Assembly (NCBI GenBank): GCA_948468385.1
Contig: CAOKHZ010000013.1
Span: forward strand, 52,327 to 116,326
Direction: 5' to 3'
Length of the DNA: 64,000 bases
From: an uncultured Faecalicatena sp.
GTDB lineage: Bacteria > Bacillota > Clostridia > Lachnospirales > Lachnospiraceae
Shown: piece by piece, positions 43,544 through 53,558 of the stretch
Layout: every line of letters begins with the position of its first letter
Position numbering within the stretch: the first letter of the stretch is position 1
Made by a program: the position numbers and the translations under genes
The notes under the pieces: model-generated
Told to the model about the DNA's origin: nothing
The model's input: the letters and a program-made list of their open reading frames with translations, nothing else
Database searches by the model: none

Positions 43544-45343
43544 TTACTTCCTTTCTGCCATGTCATTATTTTCTATCATATTCCCGTTTCGGGGAATGCG
43601 AAGTTCCACGACGGTGCCCCTTGGCTGGTTCGGGTAAATTTTCAGACCGTACCCGTCACCGTATTCTAACCGTATCCGGTCGGAAATGTTGACAATGCCG
43701 ATGCTATTGTGTCCGTTTCCGCGGCCGGCTTCGTCTGCGTGTTCCAGTTTCCGATGAATCCGTTCCAGGTTGTCGGGCGTGATTCCGACCCCGTTGTCCG
43801 CGACCTGGATGACAAGGTCATCTTTGTCGGCCTGCGCGCGGACTTGAATTTCCTCATCGCCAAAAGTGCGGGAAAAGCCATGTTTGATAGCATTTTCCAC
43901 AAGGGGCTGCAAGGTAAGCTTGAGGATGGAACAATCTAAAAACTCTTCCGGTACAAGGTTTGTAAATCGATAACGGTTGTCAAAGCGCATATTTTGAATG
44001 GCCAGATAGGTCTCCACATGTTCCAGCTCATCCTTGACATGCACGATGTTGCTCGAAAGATCCAGGGTGATGCGGAATAATCTGGCAAGTGTCTGAACCA
44101 TGACGGCCACTTCTTTGTCCCTATTGATCAATGCCTTCATTCGAATGATTTCCAGCGTGTTGTGCAAAAAGTGCGGGTTGATCTGGTTTTGTAACGCTTC
44201 CAGTTTGGCCTGCTTGGTGGCAAGCTGATAGTGGTAGACGCGGTTCATCAGATTTTGTGTCTGTTCTGTCATGAAATTGAAACGCGTACACAAGTCTCCA
44301 ATCTCGTCTTTGGAAGTCACGGGGATGCGAATCGAATAATTGCCGGCGGCCAATTCATTCGTGGCATTCCGTAAATGCTTTAAAGGCTGAAGGAGCTTGT
44401 GTGAGAAATACAACGATAAAAGGATGATGATTCCCATCAATAGCGCTATCAGGCCGATGGCGGTGTGATTAAAGTCCATCGTGCTCTTAAACAGCCTCGC
44501 CTTGCTGATGATGACGGTTGAATTCAGGGCTCCGGAATCATCAGAAAAAAGCAAATCTTCCCGTGCCTCCTCGTCCGTTAGTGCAAATTGAAGGTAAGCA
44601 TCGTCCGCCAGGTTTTCAGTGGTAAAGCGGTCGGACGTGTCGGCCACGATTCGGTTTTCTTTGTTCGTCACGACAATCCTCGCCCCGCTTTCCAAAAGAG
44701 ATGGATTGATATTGATCGCATTTAACAAATCCTGGCAGGTAATCGTGAGCACGATGCAGCCGATTCGGTTGCGTTCATTGTTATATAGAAAGCGGGTCAA
44801 AGTAAATACCGCTTCTTTATAATGTTGAAAATTCACTAAAAGATAAGAAGGAACGTGTGCGGCGGAGAGATAGAAATCAGAGCCGACTCGGTTGGGAAAA
44901 TCGGCCTGGGTGATTTCAAAAAAATAGTCCTCGTCCGCAATTTGGTTGGACGGCCCACTGTAGATCATTCCGTTTGTCCCGACGAAGGTAATGTTGCGGA
45001 TGCCGGGATACTGCGTCATCATTTGCAAAATCTGGGTTTCCAGGTACTGGGTTTGGTGGTAAATGGTGGCTTTGTCGTCATTTACGGGCCGGGTGAGGAT
45101 TTCACACAATTCGGAGTCGAGGGCGACGACCTTTGTCATGCGATCCATGCTGTCAATATAATTGTCCATGTTGGCGGAGAGCTGCTCCACGAATAAGTCG
45201 ATGTAGGACAAGGTGTTCGTCTCGATATTGTCCGAGGAGGTGGAGCTTAAAACAAGCGTGGAAATAAAAAAGGGGAAAATGACAAGTAAAAGGTAGCTGA
45301 AAAATAATTTCGTGGCGAGGTTGGCTTTTTTTAAAATCCACAT
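43544..45343 (-). CDS. YesM-type sensor histidine kinase
   Basis: A 599-residue membrane sensor: helix at residues about 10-35 (LFFSYLLLVIFPFFISTLVL), an extracellular sensing domain of roughly 250 residues, a second helix (AIGLIALLMGIIILLSLYF), HAMP, the His_kinase domain with QINPHFLHNTLE and an ATPase domain with PLVENAIKHGF and VADNGVGI. Start ATG 45343 follows GGGGG; the frame extends to 45385. Kinases of this class sense extracellular carbohydrate directly or through a binding protein. Confidence 0.94.
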   Translation of the reverse strand: MWILKKANLATKLFFSYLLLVIFPFFISTLVLSSTSSDNIETNTLSYIDLFVEQLSANMDNYIDSMDRMTKVVALDSELCEILTRPVNDDKATIYHQTQYLETQILQMMTQYPGIRNITFVGTNGMIYSGPSNQIADEDYFFEITQADFPNRVGSDFYLSAAHVPSYLLVNFQHYKEAVFTLTRFLYNNERNRIGCIVLTITCQDLLNAININPSLLESGARIVVTNKENRIVADTSDRFTTENLADDAYLQFALTDEEAREDLLFSDDSGALNSTVIISKARLFKSTMDFNHTAIGLIALLMGIIILLSLYFSHKLLQPLKHLRNATNELAAGNYSIRIPVTSKDEIGDLCTRFNFMTEQTQNLMNRVYHYQLATKQAKLEALQNQINPHFLHNTLEIIRMKALINRDKEVAVMVQTLARLFRITLDLSSNIVHVKDELEHVETYLAIQNMRFDNRYRFTNLVPEEFLDCSILKLTLQPLVENAIKHGFSRTFGDEEIQVRAQADKDDLVIQVADNGVGITPDNLERIHRKLEHADEAGRGNGHNSIGIVNISDRIRLEYGDGYGLKIYPNQPRGTVVELRIPRNGNMIENNDMAERK

Positions 45344-45390
45344 AAAATATTTCCCCCTTTGAAGATAATTTTTTCTCATTTTCAAAATGC

Positions 45391-45419
45391 ATTATAACAT
45401 TTACAATGAGAAAGTACAA
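45391..45419 (-). promoter_or_regulatory. Promoter of the sensor kinase-regulator operon
   Basis: On the minus strand TTGTAC, 17 bases, TATAAT, 48 bases before the kinase start. No equally good plus-strand promoter for the ABC operon is seen, which fits activation by the regulator. Confidence 0.8.
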
Positions 45420-45484
45420 CAGAGATTACAATTCACCTCGACAAAAAAGAGACATGTGTAGAAAAAAAGGAAGGAGAGATTCGG

Positions 45485-46402
45485 ATGAGTGAAACAGTAA
45501 AAAGCCGCAGAAAGAAATGGACGCTACATCTGCAAATGTATCTGATGCTGCTACCGATGCTGGCGATGTTTTTCTTGTTTTGTGCGTATCCGTTGTTGGA
45601 ATCCATCTATTTAAGCCTCATGAAATATAATGGGTTCACGGAGCCGGTATTTATCGGAATAGAAAATTATCTGCGGGTGTTTCGGGATACGAGCTGGTGG
45701 AATTCGGTATGGAATACGTTCCAGTTTACCCTTATGGCATATGTGATTCAGATTCCATTGTCGCTTTTGTTGGCAGTCTTGGTAAATAGCAAAATAAAGG
45801 GGCGGAATTTTTTCCGCACGATTATTTTCCTGCCAAACGTGACGAGTACGGCAATCATCGGCATCATTTTCTTCTTCATGTTTTCGTCTTATAACGGAAT
45901 CGTGAACGGGATTTTGCAAAACGCCGGATTGATAGGGCGGCCGATTGAATGGCTCGGGCATGTGTTTAGCGCGAAGGTCGTCATCATTTTGCTCAATACG
46001 TGGAGCCAGGCGGGATATCTGATGATTTTGTTTTTGGCGGCGATTCAGAAGATTCCGACGGAATTGTACGAGAGTGCGACACTGGACGGCGCGTCGAAAT
46101 GGCAGCAGTTTAAAAGCATTACGCTTCCGATGCTGGGACAGATGTTCCAGGTGATTTCCATGATGTGCATTTTGAACGGATTCCAGTTGTTTGACTCCGT
46201 GAAGGTGCTGACCGGGGGCGGCCCGGGAAAACAGACGTCGGTCATGGCCCTCTATATTTACGAGTACTTTTTCAATAGTACCGGCGCGCAGCAAGGATAT
46301 GCGTCCGCATTGAGCGTCTGCGCCACGTTTATCACGGCGACGGCCGGGGCAATCTATTTTCTGGCTACCAGTAAAAAATTCGGGAACGTGGAAGGGAGGT
46401 GA
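45485..46402 (+). CDS. Sugar ABC transporter permease, UgpA/LplB type
   Basis: A 305-residue permease with six membrane helices. The cytoplasmic EAA loop reads ESATLDGASKWQQFKSITLP, and GGGPGKQTSVMALYIYEYFF is the usual C-terminal loop. GGAAGGAGAG precedes the ATG. It forms a heterodimer with the next permease. No ATPase gene is in the operon, so a shared MsmK-type ATPase elsewhere is expected. Confidence 0.94.
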   Translation: MSETVKSRRKKWTLHLQMYLMLLPMLAMFFLFCAYPLLESIYLSLMKYNGFTEPVFIGIENYLRVFRDTSWWNSVWNTFQFTLMAYVIQIPLSLLLAVLVNSKIKGRNFFRTIIFLPNVTSTAIIGIIFFFMFSSYNGIVNGILQNAGLIGRPIEWLGHVFSAKVVIILLNTWSQAGYLMILFLAAIQKIPTELYESATLDGASKWQQFKSITLPMLGQMFQVISMMCILNGFQLFDSVKVLTGGGPGKQTSVMALYIYEYFFNSTGAQQGYASALSVCATFITATAGAIYFLATSKKFGNVEGR

Positions 46403-46407
46403 AGGAC

Positions 46408-47280
46408 ATGAAGCATGGCATAAAACGCGATGCGGTCACAGTGAGAAAATTCACGTTCGGAAAATTTTGCAGCTACGCGGTATTGGTTTTGATAACGATA
46501 TTTTGTGCTTTCCCTCTGGTTTATGCGTTTTTCGGATCGTTTAAAAGCAGCGTGGAATTTTTAAACGGCGGAGCCAACATGTTGCCGCAGACATGGGATA
46601 TATCAAGCTATGCAAAGGCATGGTCCCAGGCGAACTTTGGACAATATACGTGGAACAGCTTGTTTATTTCGGGGATGACGACAGTTTTGACCCTGGTCAT
46701 CGGCTCGATGGCGGCGTACGTGCTGGCAAGAACGACGTTTCGGGCGAAACCGGTTTTGATTGCCGCGCTCGGGCTGGTCATGTTCATTCCCAACGTGGTT
46801 CTTATCTTTCCGATTTTTAACATGTGCAGGAAAATGCATTTATTGGGAAGCATATGGAGCATCATCATTACACAGACCGCGTCAGGACTGCCGTTTCTCG
46901 TGATACTGATGCAGTCCTACATGGCGGGAATCAGCAAGGAGATTGATGAGGCGGCGGAAATGGACGGGTGCGGGTTTTTCAAAAAATTTTTACTCATCAT
47001 GCTCCCTTTGAGTAAGCCAATCCTTGCGACGGCGGCGTTGTTTGCCTTTAAGAATGCATGGAACAGCTATTTGCTTCCGCTGGCACTTTCGCTGTCGAAG
47101 CCGGAGATTCGTCCGCTGACGGTGGGGGTCATCGCCTTGAAGGACATGGGAGAGGGGATTTCCGCATGGAACATCATGATTGCGGGCAGCGTGTTGGCCG
47201 TTTTCCCCATGATTTTGGTGTATCTGTTCATGAACCGTTACTTTATAGAAGGAATCACGGCCGGTTCCGTGAAAGGATAA
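46408..47280 (+). CDS. Sugar ABC transporter permease, UgpE/LplC type
   Basis: A 290-residue, six-helix permease with EAA loop DEAAEMDGCGFFKKFLLIMLPLSKP and the end ...MNRYFIEGITAGSVKG typical of the second subunit. ATG 46408 is chosen because GGGAGG is 8 bases away; a GTG at 46399 would overlap the first permease gene. It partners the permease before it. Confidence 0.94.
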   Translation: MKHGIKRDAVTVRKFTFGKFCSYAVLVLITIFCAFPLVYAFFGSFKSSVEFLNGGANMLPQTWDISSYAKAWSQANFGQYTWNSLFISGMTTVLTLVIGSMAAYVLARTTFRAKPVLIAALGLVMFIPNVVLIFPIFNMCRKMHLLGSIWSIIITQTASGLPFLVILMQSYMAGISKEIDEAAEMDGCGFFKKFLLIMLPLSKPILATAALFAFKNAWNSYLLPLALSLSKPEIRPLTVGVIALKDMGEGISAWNIMIAGSVLAVFPMILVYLFMNRYFIEGITAGSVKG

Positions 47281-47296
47281 GAACGGAGGTGAGTGG

Positions 47297-49648
47297 ATGG
47301 ATTGGAAAAAAGAGGTCGCGTCCGGTGATTTCTACTGGCGGGACGCGCAGAATCTGCCGAAGGACTGGACGCAGGGCGCATTTCACGGGAATGGAGTTCT
47401 GGGGAGCATGGTCTATTTCGTGAAACGCGATAAAAAGACCTACCTGCACATGGAGATTGGATGCAACCGTGTGTATGACAGAAGGAAGTCCAGGGAATTC
47501 TGGATGGCGAAGCAATTTGACAATCCCAGGCTTCCCATTGGTTATGTAGAGTACCCGCTCGGTTTTTGGGACGAGGAACATGTGGGAAGCATGGAGTTTG
47601 AAATGCATACGGACATTTATAATGGATGGACGACACTTTCATTGAAAAGGAAGTCAAAAGCGGCCGAAGAAATGACGGGCGAAATGGATGGAATCGGAAA
47701 AGTGAGAGCCGAAGAGACCGCGGCCGGGGAAGTGGCATGCAGGTTTTATGTGTGCGCCGAGCAGCCGATGATCGTGGTGGAGCAAGAACGGGGAAATATA
47801 GAATTGTGGCATTTTACCCCGCATGAGGCGGTGAGTCCGCGCCAGACGTTTGGACTGGCCACGGGCGAGGAATTCCGGATTGACAGAAATTATCGGAAAA
47901 ATGTGCCGCCGAAGCTTCGGACAGAGACGGCGGGCGGCCGCGTCAGAGAAACCGTGTGCATACAAGAATTGGAGGCAGATTATAGGACGGTAACGATTTG
48001 CCAATATGACACAGAAAAAAAATCGATTTTCATTTCTGTTGACCAAGAAAAGAACCTGGATGAGGAAAGCGTGCGCACGAAGCTTGCAAACGCGCGAGGT
48101 ACATTAGAAACAGAGGAATCGGCCGGGCAAGCGTTGGTGGTTGAGGAGTGCCTGCCAACGCGGGAAGCATCTGACGCGGGGGGCATGGCGGGGTATAAGG
48201 CGCGGCATCAAACGTGGTGGAACCGTTATTACGAAATCAGCGGTCTTTCCATCCCGGATCAGGCACTGCAGGCGTTTTATTGGAGGCAGATTTATAAATT
48301 GGGTTGCGTATTGCGCAAGGAAAGTTGCGTGATAGACAACCAAGGTGTGTGGCTGGAGACGACGCCGTGGCCGGGAACGTGGTGGAATTTAAACGTACAG
48401 CTTTGTTATTGGCCGTTGTATACCTCCGGCAGGCTAGAACAGGCGGATTCCCTGAACCGCCATCTGGCAAAGTATCAGGATGACTTGATTGAAAACGTGG
48501 CACCAGAGTTTCGGGAGGATTCCAGCGGAATCGGCACGAATACGACATGGAATTTGAAATCGAGGGCGGCCAATCCGCTGACGGACAATGGCAATCAGTT
48601 CGTGGAGCTGGGAAATCTGACGTGGGCACTGCATGACTGCTGGCTTTACTATCGCATGACGATGGATCAAGACATGCTGCGGGAATTTCTTTATCCGCTG
48701 CTTCGCAGGAGTGTTAATTATTATTTACATTTTATATGGAAAGGAGGAGATGGAAAATGGCACCTTCCGCCAACAGATTCCCCGGAATACGGAGAGCGGT
48801 GCGAGGACTGCAATTATGACTTGAGCTTGCTTAAATGGGGGTGCGGGACGCTTCTGGAGGCGGCAGAAAGTCTGGGCATCGAGGATGAAAAAGCGAAAAT
48901 ATGGAGCGATGTCCGTGAAAATCTGGTAGAATATCCAGTAAATGAGACGGGCTATATGATAGGAAAAAAATTGCCATATGCAAAATCGCACCGACATTTT
49001 TCCCATTTACTCATGCACGTCCCGTTGTATCTGGTAAACAGGGAAAACAGTGATTCATGGGCACTGCTTGAAAAATCGATTCGGCATTGGTTTTCCTATC
49101 CGGGAGACATTCTGGGTTTTTCCCATGTGGGAGCGTCCTTGATGTATGGTGCCTATCAAAAAGGAAATGAAGCGTTGGCGCAGATTCAAACGTTGTTGGA
49201 GGAGCATGTCACAAAAAATTCGATGTATCGGGAAGCGGGGCCGGTAATCGAGACCCCGTTGGCGGCGGCAGAATGCATCCAACAGCTCTTGCTGCAAAGT
49301 TGGGGCGGAAAGATACGCGTGTTCCCCGCGATGCCGGATGACTGGAAAGATGCCTCATTTATAGGTTTTTTGGCACAAGGCGGATTTAGGGTCTCGGCAT
49401 CTTACAAGGGCGGAAGAACGGAATGGATCGAGATTGAAAGCCTGGCGGGGGAGCCGTGCGTGGTAGAAACGGACATGGACTCGGCAGAGGTCTATTATTC
49501 AAACGGACGGGTGGAGCGAAAAAGAATGGAGATGTATTGTGAAATCCCGCTTGGTGCGGGCGAAAAAGTAAAGATGGTCAGATGTGAGACTGACGGGACG
49601 GGAACAAAAAGTAATTTAATCTCATTAGGGAAGTCCTCCACTTCTTAA
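47297..49648 (+). CDS. GH95-like glycoside hydrolase (alpha-L-fucosidase/galactosidase family)
   Basis: A 783-residue cytoplasmic enzyme: an N-terminal beta-sandwich beginning near AFHGNGVLGSMVYF and an (alpha/alpha)6 barrel with NLNVQLCYWPLYTSGR and GKWHLPPTDSPEYGE (candidate acid Glu) and HRHFSHLLMHVPLY, all like GH95 enzymes, then a small C-terminal beta domain. GGAGGTGAGTGG precedes the ATG. The last residues (about SLGKSSTS) lie inside the hairpin block that follows, so the end of the gene was probably reshaped. Inverting release of a terminal L-fucose or L-galactose type sugar is expected from the family. Confidence 0.82.
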   Translation: MDWKKEVASGDFYWRDAQNLPKDWTQGAFHGNGVLGSMVYFVKRDKKTYLHMEIGCNRVYDRRKSREFWMAKQFDNPRLPIGYVEYPLGFWDEEHVGSMEFEMHTDIYNGWTTLSLKRKSKAAEEMTGEMDGIGKVRAEETAAGEVACRFYVCAEQPMIVVEQERGNIELWHFTPHEAVSPRQTFGLATGEEFRIDRNYRKNVPPKLRTETAGGRVRETVCIQELEADYRTVTICQYDTEKKSIFISVDQEKNLDEESVRTKLANARGTLETEESAGQALVVEECLPTREASDAGGMAGYKARHQTWWNRYYEISGLSIPDQALQAFYWRQIYKLGCVLRKESCVIDNQGVWLETTPWPGTWWNLNVQLCYWPLYTSGRLEQADSLNRHLAKYQDDLIENVAPEFREDSSGIGTNTTWNLKSRAANPLTDNGNQFVELGNLTWALHDCWLYYRMTMDQDMLREFLYPLLRRSVNYYLHFIWKGGDGKWHLPPTDSPEYGERCEDCNYDLSLLKWGCGTLLEAAESLGIEDEKAKIWSDVRENLVEYPVNETGYMIGKKLPYAKSHRHFSHLLMHVPLYLVNRENSDSWALLEKSIRHWFSYPGDILGFSHVGASLMYGAYQKGNEALAQIQTLLEEHVTKNSMYREAGPVIETPLAAAECIQQLLLQSWGGKIRVFPAMPDDWKDASFIGFLAQGGFRVSASYKGGRTEWIEIESLAGEPCVVETDMDSAEVYYSNGRVERKRMEMYCEIPLGAGEKVKMVRCETDGTGTKSNLISLGKSSTS

Positions 49649-49759
49649 AGCGGGGGTCGGACTTTCCTGTTTCAGTGGGAGTACAAGCTCCCACTGAAAT
49701 GCCGCGAAGCGGCAATGAGGTTATGAGCAAGTAGCGAAGCGGATTGCGAATATCCGCTT
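49628..49759 (+). repeat. Block of four consecutive hairpins between GH95 and the binding-protein gene
   Basis: Hairpin A joins AAGTCC...GGACTT with CCTCCACTT/AAGCGGGGG inside (49631-49665). B is a perfect 12-bp stem TTTCAGTGGGAG/CTCCCACTGAAA (49670-49699). C is TGCCGC-GAA-GCGGCA (49700-49714). D is AAGCGGAT/ATCCGCTT (49737-49759). The unit GCGAAGCGG occurs twice. Hairpin A recalls right ends of IS200/IS605 elements, though no transposase is near. It may also protect the downstream message. Confidence 0.65.
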
Positions 49760-49800
49760 GACAGAAGTAGGAAAACACATATTCAAGGAGGAAATGAAAC

Positions 49801-51201
49801 ATGAAAAAAAGATTAGCGGCATTATGCCTGGCGGCGGCAATGGTAACGACGATGTTTGGCTGTGCATCAGATGAACCGAAGGAAACACCGGATGATACGG
49901 CTTCCGGCGAAAAGATTGAATTAACCTGCTGGATTCGCGCGAGTTCGGCGGAGAACAACCAGTCCATCACGATCGAGGAATTCAACCAATCACAAGACAG
50001 GATTCACGTGACGACGGAAAGTTATGGGGACAATTATGAGGAAATGCTGAAATTGGCGGCCAACAGCGGGGAACTTCCAGACTTTTTCGACGTGGCGGGT
50101 CTGACGAGCTTGTCACAATACGTGGACGCGGGTGTCGTGGCACCGATGGATGAGTTTTTGACGGACGAGTACAAGGCGGAATATAATCCGTCGGCATTTG
50201 TGAAATATTCGTTTGACGGGAAGATTTACGGCATTCCGTCCCTGACGAGATTTATCCGTCTGTATTATAACCGGGATCTTTTTGACAAGGCGGGACTTGA
50301 CCCGGACAAGGGACCGGAAACATTGGAAGAAATGTATGAGATGGCAAAGAAAATCACGGTGGCTGGAAAAGGTGAATTTTATGGATTTGGTTTTCCGATG
50401 AAGTCTTCTTCTACCTGGGAGAGGGACGTGGACTTGATTTCCATCTTGTCAGGAAAAACGGGACCTTACGCATTTGACTATACGACCGGAAAGTTTGATT
50501 TCGCCAAGGAAAAAGAGATTATTGAATATTTCGCCAAAATGTATCAGGAAGGGCTCATGATGCCGGGGGCGGAGTCTTTGGACATCGAAGTGATTCGGGC
50601 GAACTTCATTGCAAACAAGGTGGGGATGTATTTTGACGGAAACTGGATGATTAATGGATATAACAACGAGATTGAAGGCGGGGACGTGACGAATTGGGAT
50701 ACGGCGATCATTCCGATTTTTGAAGGCGAGGAGCGCGCGAAGGATTATCTGATGCTGGACAGCGGATATAGTATCGCGGCAAATTGCGAGCACAAGGAGG
50801 AAGCGTTCGAGGCTTTGGATTATACGATACGAAATATCGTCACGGCACCGGCAAGAAAAAATCCAGAGGCCATCACGCCGTCGTTCTCCGTAATCGACAG
50901 CATTAACGAGGAAGTGAACGGCAGCGAGGAAGTGCAGGGCATCAAGGGAATCAAGGGCGTGGCAGAAGGACAGTCGGAGCTTTCCTTGTTTGAAGTGACG
51001 CCGCATTCCGTACTGACCCTTGAGGGTGAGAGCCGGGACGACGTATATCCACTGTTGATTATCAACAGCGACATGGATATCGACGCGGAGCTTGAAAAGC
51101 TGAGTGCCACTTACAATTCCGCATTGGAAAATGCCGTGGAGGAAGGAATTTTGTCGGAAGAAGATTTGAAACCGGCGGGATTTGATTACTATACCCGTTA
51201 G
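49801..51201 (+). CDS. Sugar-binding lipoprotein of the ABC importer
   Basis: A 466-residue extracellular solute-binding protein, family 1. Signal peptide MKKRLAALCLAAAMVTTMFGC with lipid-carrying Cys21; then the ELTCWIRASSAENN strand and a GKIYGIPSLTRFIRLYYNRDLFDKAG motif typical of the family. AAGGAGG precedes the ATG. It belongs to the permease operon and should deliver an oligosaccharide; its own stronger expression may come from the hairpin block upstream. Confidence 0.94.
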   Translation: MKKRLAALCLAAAMVTTMFGCASDEPKETPDDTASGEKIELTCWIRASSAENNQSITIEEFNQSQDRIHVTTESYGDNYEEMLKLAANSGELPDFFDVAGLTSLSQYVDAGVVAPMDEFLTDEYKAEYNPSAFVKYSFDGKIYGIPSLTRFIRLYYNRDLFDKAGLDPDKGPETLEEMYEMAKKITVAGKGEFYGFGFPMKSSSTWERDVDLISILSGKTGPYAFDYTTGKFDFAKEKEIIEYFAKMYQEGLMMPGAESLDIEVIRANFIANKVGMYFDGNWMINGYNNEIEGGDVTNWDTAIIPIFEGEERAKDYLMLDSGYSIAANCEHKEEAFEALDYTIRNIVTAPARKNPEAITPSFSVIDSINEEVNGSEEVQGIKGIKGVAEGQSELSLFEVTPHSVLTLEGESRDDVYPLLIINSDMDIDAELEKLSATYNSALENAVEEGILSEEDLKPAGFDYYTR

Positions 51202-51216
51202 TGATAGGGGTGCATT

Positions 51217-52356
51217 ATGGATTTTCAGGCTTTGACCATGTTTCTTGATGGCTTGCCCGACATGGGAATTCCCGGGGCGGATTGTATCGTGCTTCAGGGG
51301 CATCAAACCATTTACCGGCATTTTTGCGGCTGTGCAGACAGGGAAGAAGGAGTGCCGATGCGGGGCGGGGAACGTTTTTATCTTTATTCTTGCTCAAAGG
51401 TGATTACGTGCGTTGCCGCTCTGACGCTATATGAAAAAGGAAGGTTTCTTCTGACGGATCCCCTTTGCGAATATATTCCGGAATTTAAAAATATGACCGT
51501 GCGCGCGGCCAAGGCAAACGGAAAAGAGGAGGTGGTGCCGTGCAGGCAAAAGATTACCGTCGGCGACCTCTTCTCCATGACTGCTGGTTTTGATTATGAC
51601 GTGGACGTGCCGGAAATACGGGAAGTTCAAGAAAAAACCTGCGGCAGGGCGCCTACCATGGAAGTGGTAAGGGCGCTGGCCGCAAGGCCACTCGCTTGCG
51701 AGCCGGGCACGCATTGGCGTTATAGTCTCTGCCATGACGTGCTCGGTGCATTGGTTGAAGTGCTTTCCGGGCAAAGGTTTGGCCGATATTTGCAGGAACG
51801 GATTTTTGAACCGTTGGAAATGAACCGTACAAGATTTCCCGATTCGCCTTTGGCGCGGGAAGGGATGATGGCGCAGTACCGCAGGGATGAGGGAAGCGGA
51901 AAGGTTGAGAGAATTTCCTCGGAGGAAAATGAGCTTATTCTGGGGACGGAGTATGAAAGCGGCGGAGCCGGTCTGATTTCTTGCGTGGAGGACTACGCGC
52001 GTTTCGCCTCGGCACTGGCCAACGGCGGGGTGGGGAAAAATGGCGTGAGGATTCTTGGCCAAAACACGATTGACCTGATGCGCACGAATCGTTTGGATGG
52101 GCGGCAGATGCGTGATTTTGACTGGGAGTGGCTAAAAGGCTACGGGTATGGGCTGGGTGTTCGTACGCTTCTTGACAAGGCCGTTGCCGGTTCGCCTGGA
52201 TTTCCGGGTGAATTTGGCTGGAGCGGGGCAGCGGGGTGTTATGTGCTCATCGACCCGGAACGTCATTTGAGCATGTTTTATGCGCAGCAGATGCGAAACA
52301 GCCTGGAGCCCTATGTGCATCCCCGGCTGCGTAACATACTGTATTCTTGCTTGTAG
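51217..52356 (+). CDS. Beta-lactamase-fold serine hydrolase (class C/EstB-like)
   Basis: A 379-residue cytoplasmic enzyme of the serine beta-lactamase/esterase family. Ser58 and Lys61 in YSCSK form the S-x-x-K pair; YSLCHDVLG holds the Tyr of the Y-x-N-like motif and FGWSGAAGCY the C-terminal loop of EstB-type esterases. No signal peptide, which argues against a true beta-lactamase. It lies 15 bases behind the binding-protein gene, so it probably de-esterifies imported glycans. Confidence 0.9.
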   Translation: MDFQALTMFLDGLPDMGIPGADCIVLQGHQTIYRHFCGCADREEGVPMRGGERFYLYSCSKVITCVAALTLYEKGRFLLTDPLCEYIPEFKNMTVRAAKANGKEEVVPCRQKITVGDLFSMTAGFDYDVDVPEIREVQEKTCGRAPTMEVVRALAARPLACEPGTHWRYSLCHDVLGALVEVLSGQRFGRYLQERIFEPLEMNRTRFPDSPLAREGMMAQYRRDEGSGKVERISSEENELILGTEYESGGAGLISCVEDYARFASALANGGVGKNGVRILGQNTIDLMRTNRLDGRQMRDFDWEWLKGYGYGLGVRTLLDKAVAGSPGFPGEFGWSGAAGCYVLIDPERHLSMFYAQQMRNSLEPYVHPRLRNILYSCL

Positions 52357-52388
52357 AGGCGTTTTTAAAATATTCCAGCCTCCAGATG

Positions 52389-53558
52389 TCACACCGGATT
52401 CTTTTTTTGCCACTGTCCGGGCGGCATGCCGTAGTAGCCGACGAACACCCGATAAAAGCTGCCAAGCGAGGAGTATCCAACTTCTTCGGCCACCTTTTCT
52501 ACGGAGACGTTTTTAGCCGAGAGCAGCGAGGCGGCCTTTTCCATCCGAAGCTGTGTCAGCAATTGAGAAAAGGTCTTGGCCGTGCTGTTTCGGATGATGC
52601 GGATAATCTGGCGCTGGCTGTAGTGGAAAACCTGCGACAATTCTTCTAAGGTCACGGACTGGTAATGCTCCTGGATATAAGAAAACATGGCGGCGAATTC
52701 CGGTTTCCAGTGGGACTTGCTGTTTTTGGAAACGGTCGCGGTTTGCTCATAGTTTTGCAGCAGATAGACAAAAAAGGTATTCATCAGGGAATTGATCATC
52801 TGCACGCTGTAGGTGTTGTTGGTGACGTATTCCTGGAAAATTGCATAAAGCAAGGTTTCAATCGTGGAATCGCGGCTTGTCTCGAATCGGAGATAGGCCG
52901 TTTCGCTTTTTCTCTCCAGGGCATGTAAAAAGAACAGGCTCATTAAATTTTGATTGGAGAGCTGTTCGCGGAAAATCCGGGTAAACGTGCTGGAGCGAAT
53001 TTTATAAAAATACATGACGCAATCATCCGAGGGACAACACAAGGCTCTCGGAATGCCCGGCGGTATCAGCAATGCAGAACCGGGAGTCAGGGCAATTTCC
53101 TCGTCCTCGAACCAGATGGGGCATGTGCCGGAAAATGCATAGTAAACTTCAAAATAGTCGCTGCTTTGCCAGTAGGCGGGCATGTGCCGCAAAAAACGGT
53201 TCGCGGAAATACTTTGATTGTCGGAAAAAAAGTTTGTTTCCGAAGGACTCATGAAGAGATTTTCAATCTGTTCGTTAAAATTTAAAATATTATTCGTGCG
53301 CCGCATCAGGGCGGCACCGGTTTTTGCGACGGTTCCGCCGGTGAGAAGTAGCGTGTCATATTCTGGGAATTGATAGTCTGGATTATGGCCGAAGCGCGTG
53401 GACAGCCAAAGAATATAATCGGCCATTTCCCTGGGCGTGAGAACATGGTCATAGTAGGAAGGGCCTTTTGATTTGCTACGCTTTAACTGCGTTTCCAGAA
53501 TTGTCATGGGAAGCTGGCGTAAACGTGCTGCTTCCGTTAGCATTTTCTCCATGTTCAT
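52389..53558 (-). CDS. AraC-family regulator with cupin sensor domain
   Basis: A 389-residue regulator. A cupin-like region (residues about 130-210, YFEVYYAFSGTCPIWFEDEEIALTPGS area split here) precedes two C-terminal helix-turn-helix motifs (TLEELSQVFHYSQRQIIRI and SVEKVAEEVGYSSLGSFYRVF). AGGAGGG is 7 bases before the ATG. It faces the PfkB-GH78 operon and probably controls it in response to a sugar. Confidence 0.92.
   Translation of the reverse strand: MNMEKMLTEAARLRQLPMTILETQLKRSKSKGPSYYDHVLTPREMADYILWLSTRFGHNPDYQFPEYDTLLLTGGTVAKTGAALMRRTNNILNFNEQIENLFMSPSETNFFSDNQSISANRFLRHMPAYWQSSDYFEVYYAFSGTCPIWFEDEEIALTPGSALLIPPGIPRALCCPSDDCVMYFYKIRSSTFTRIFREQLSNQNLMSLFFLHALERKSETAYLRFETSRDSTIETLLYAIFQEYVTNNTYSVQMINSLMNTFFVYLLQNYEQTATVSKNSKSHWKPEFAAMFSYIQEHYQSVTLEELSQVFHYSQRQIIRIIRNSTAKTFSQLLTQLRMEKAASLLSAKNVSVEKVAEEVGYSSLGSFYRVFVGYYGMPPGQWQKKNPV

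Noticed and set aside
51217-52356. Antibiotic resistance beta-lactamase
   Set aside because: The S-x-x-K fold is present, but there is no export signal and the gene sits in a glycan operon, so an esterase is more likely.
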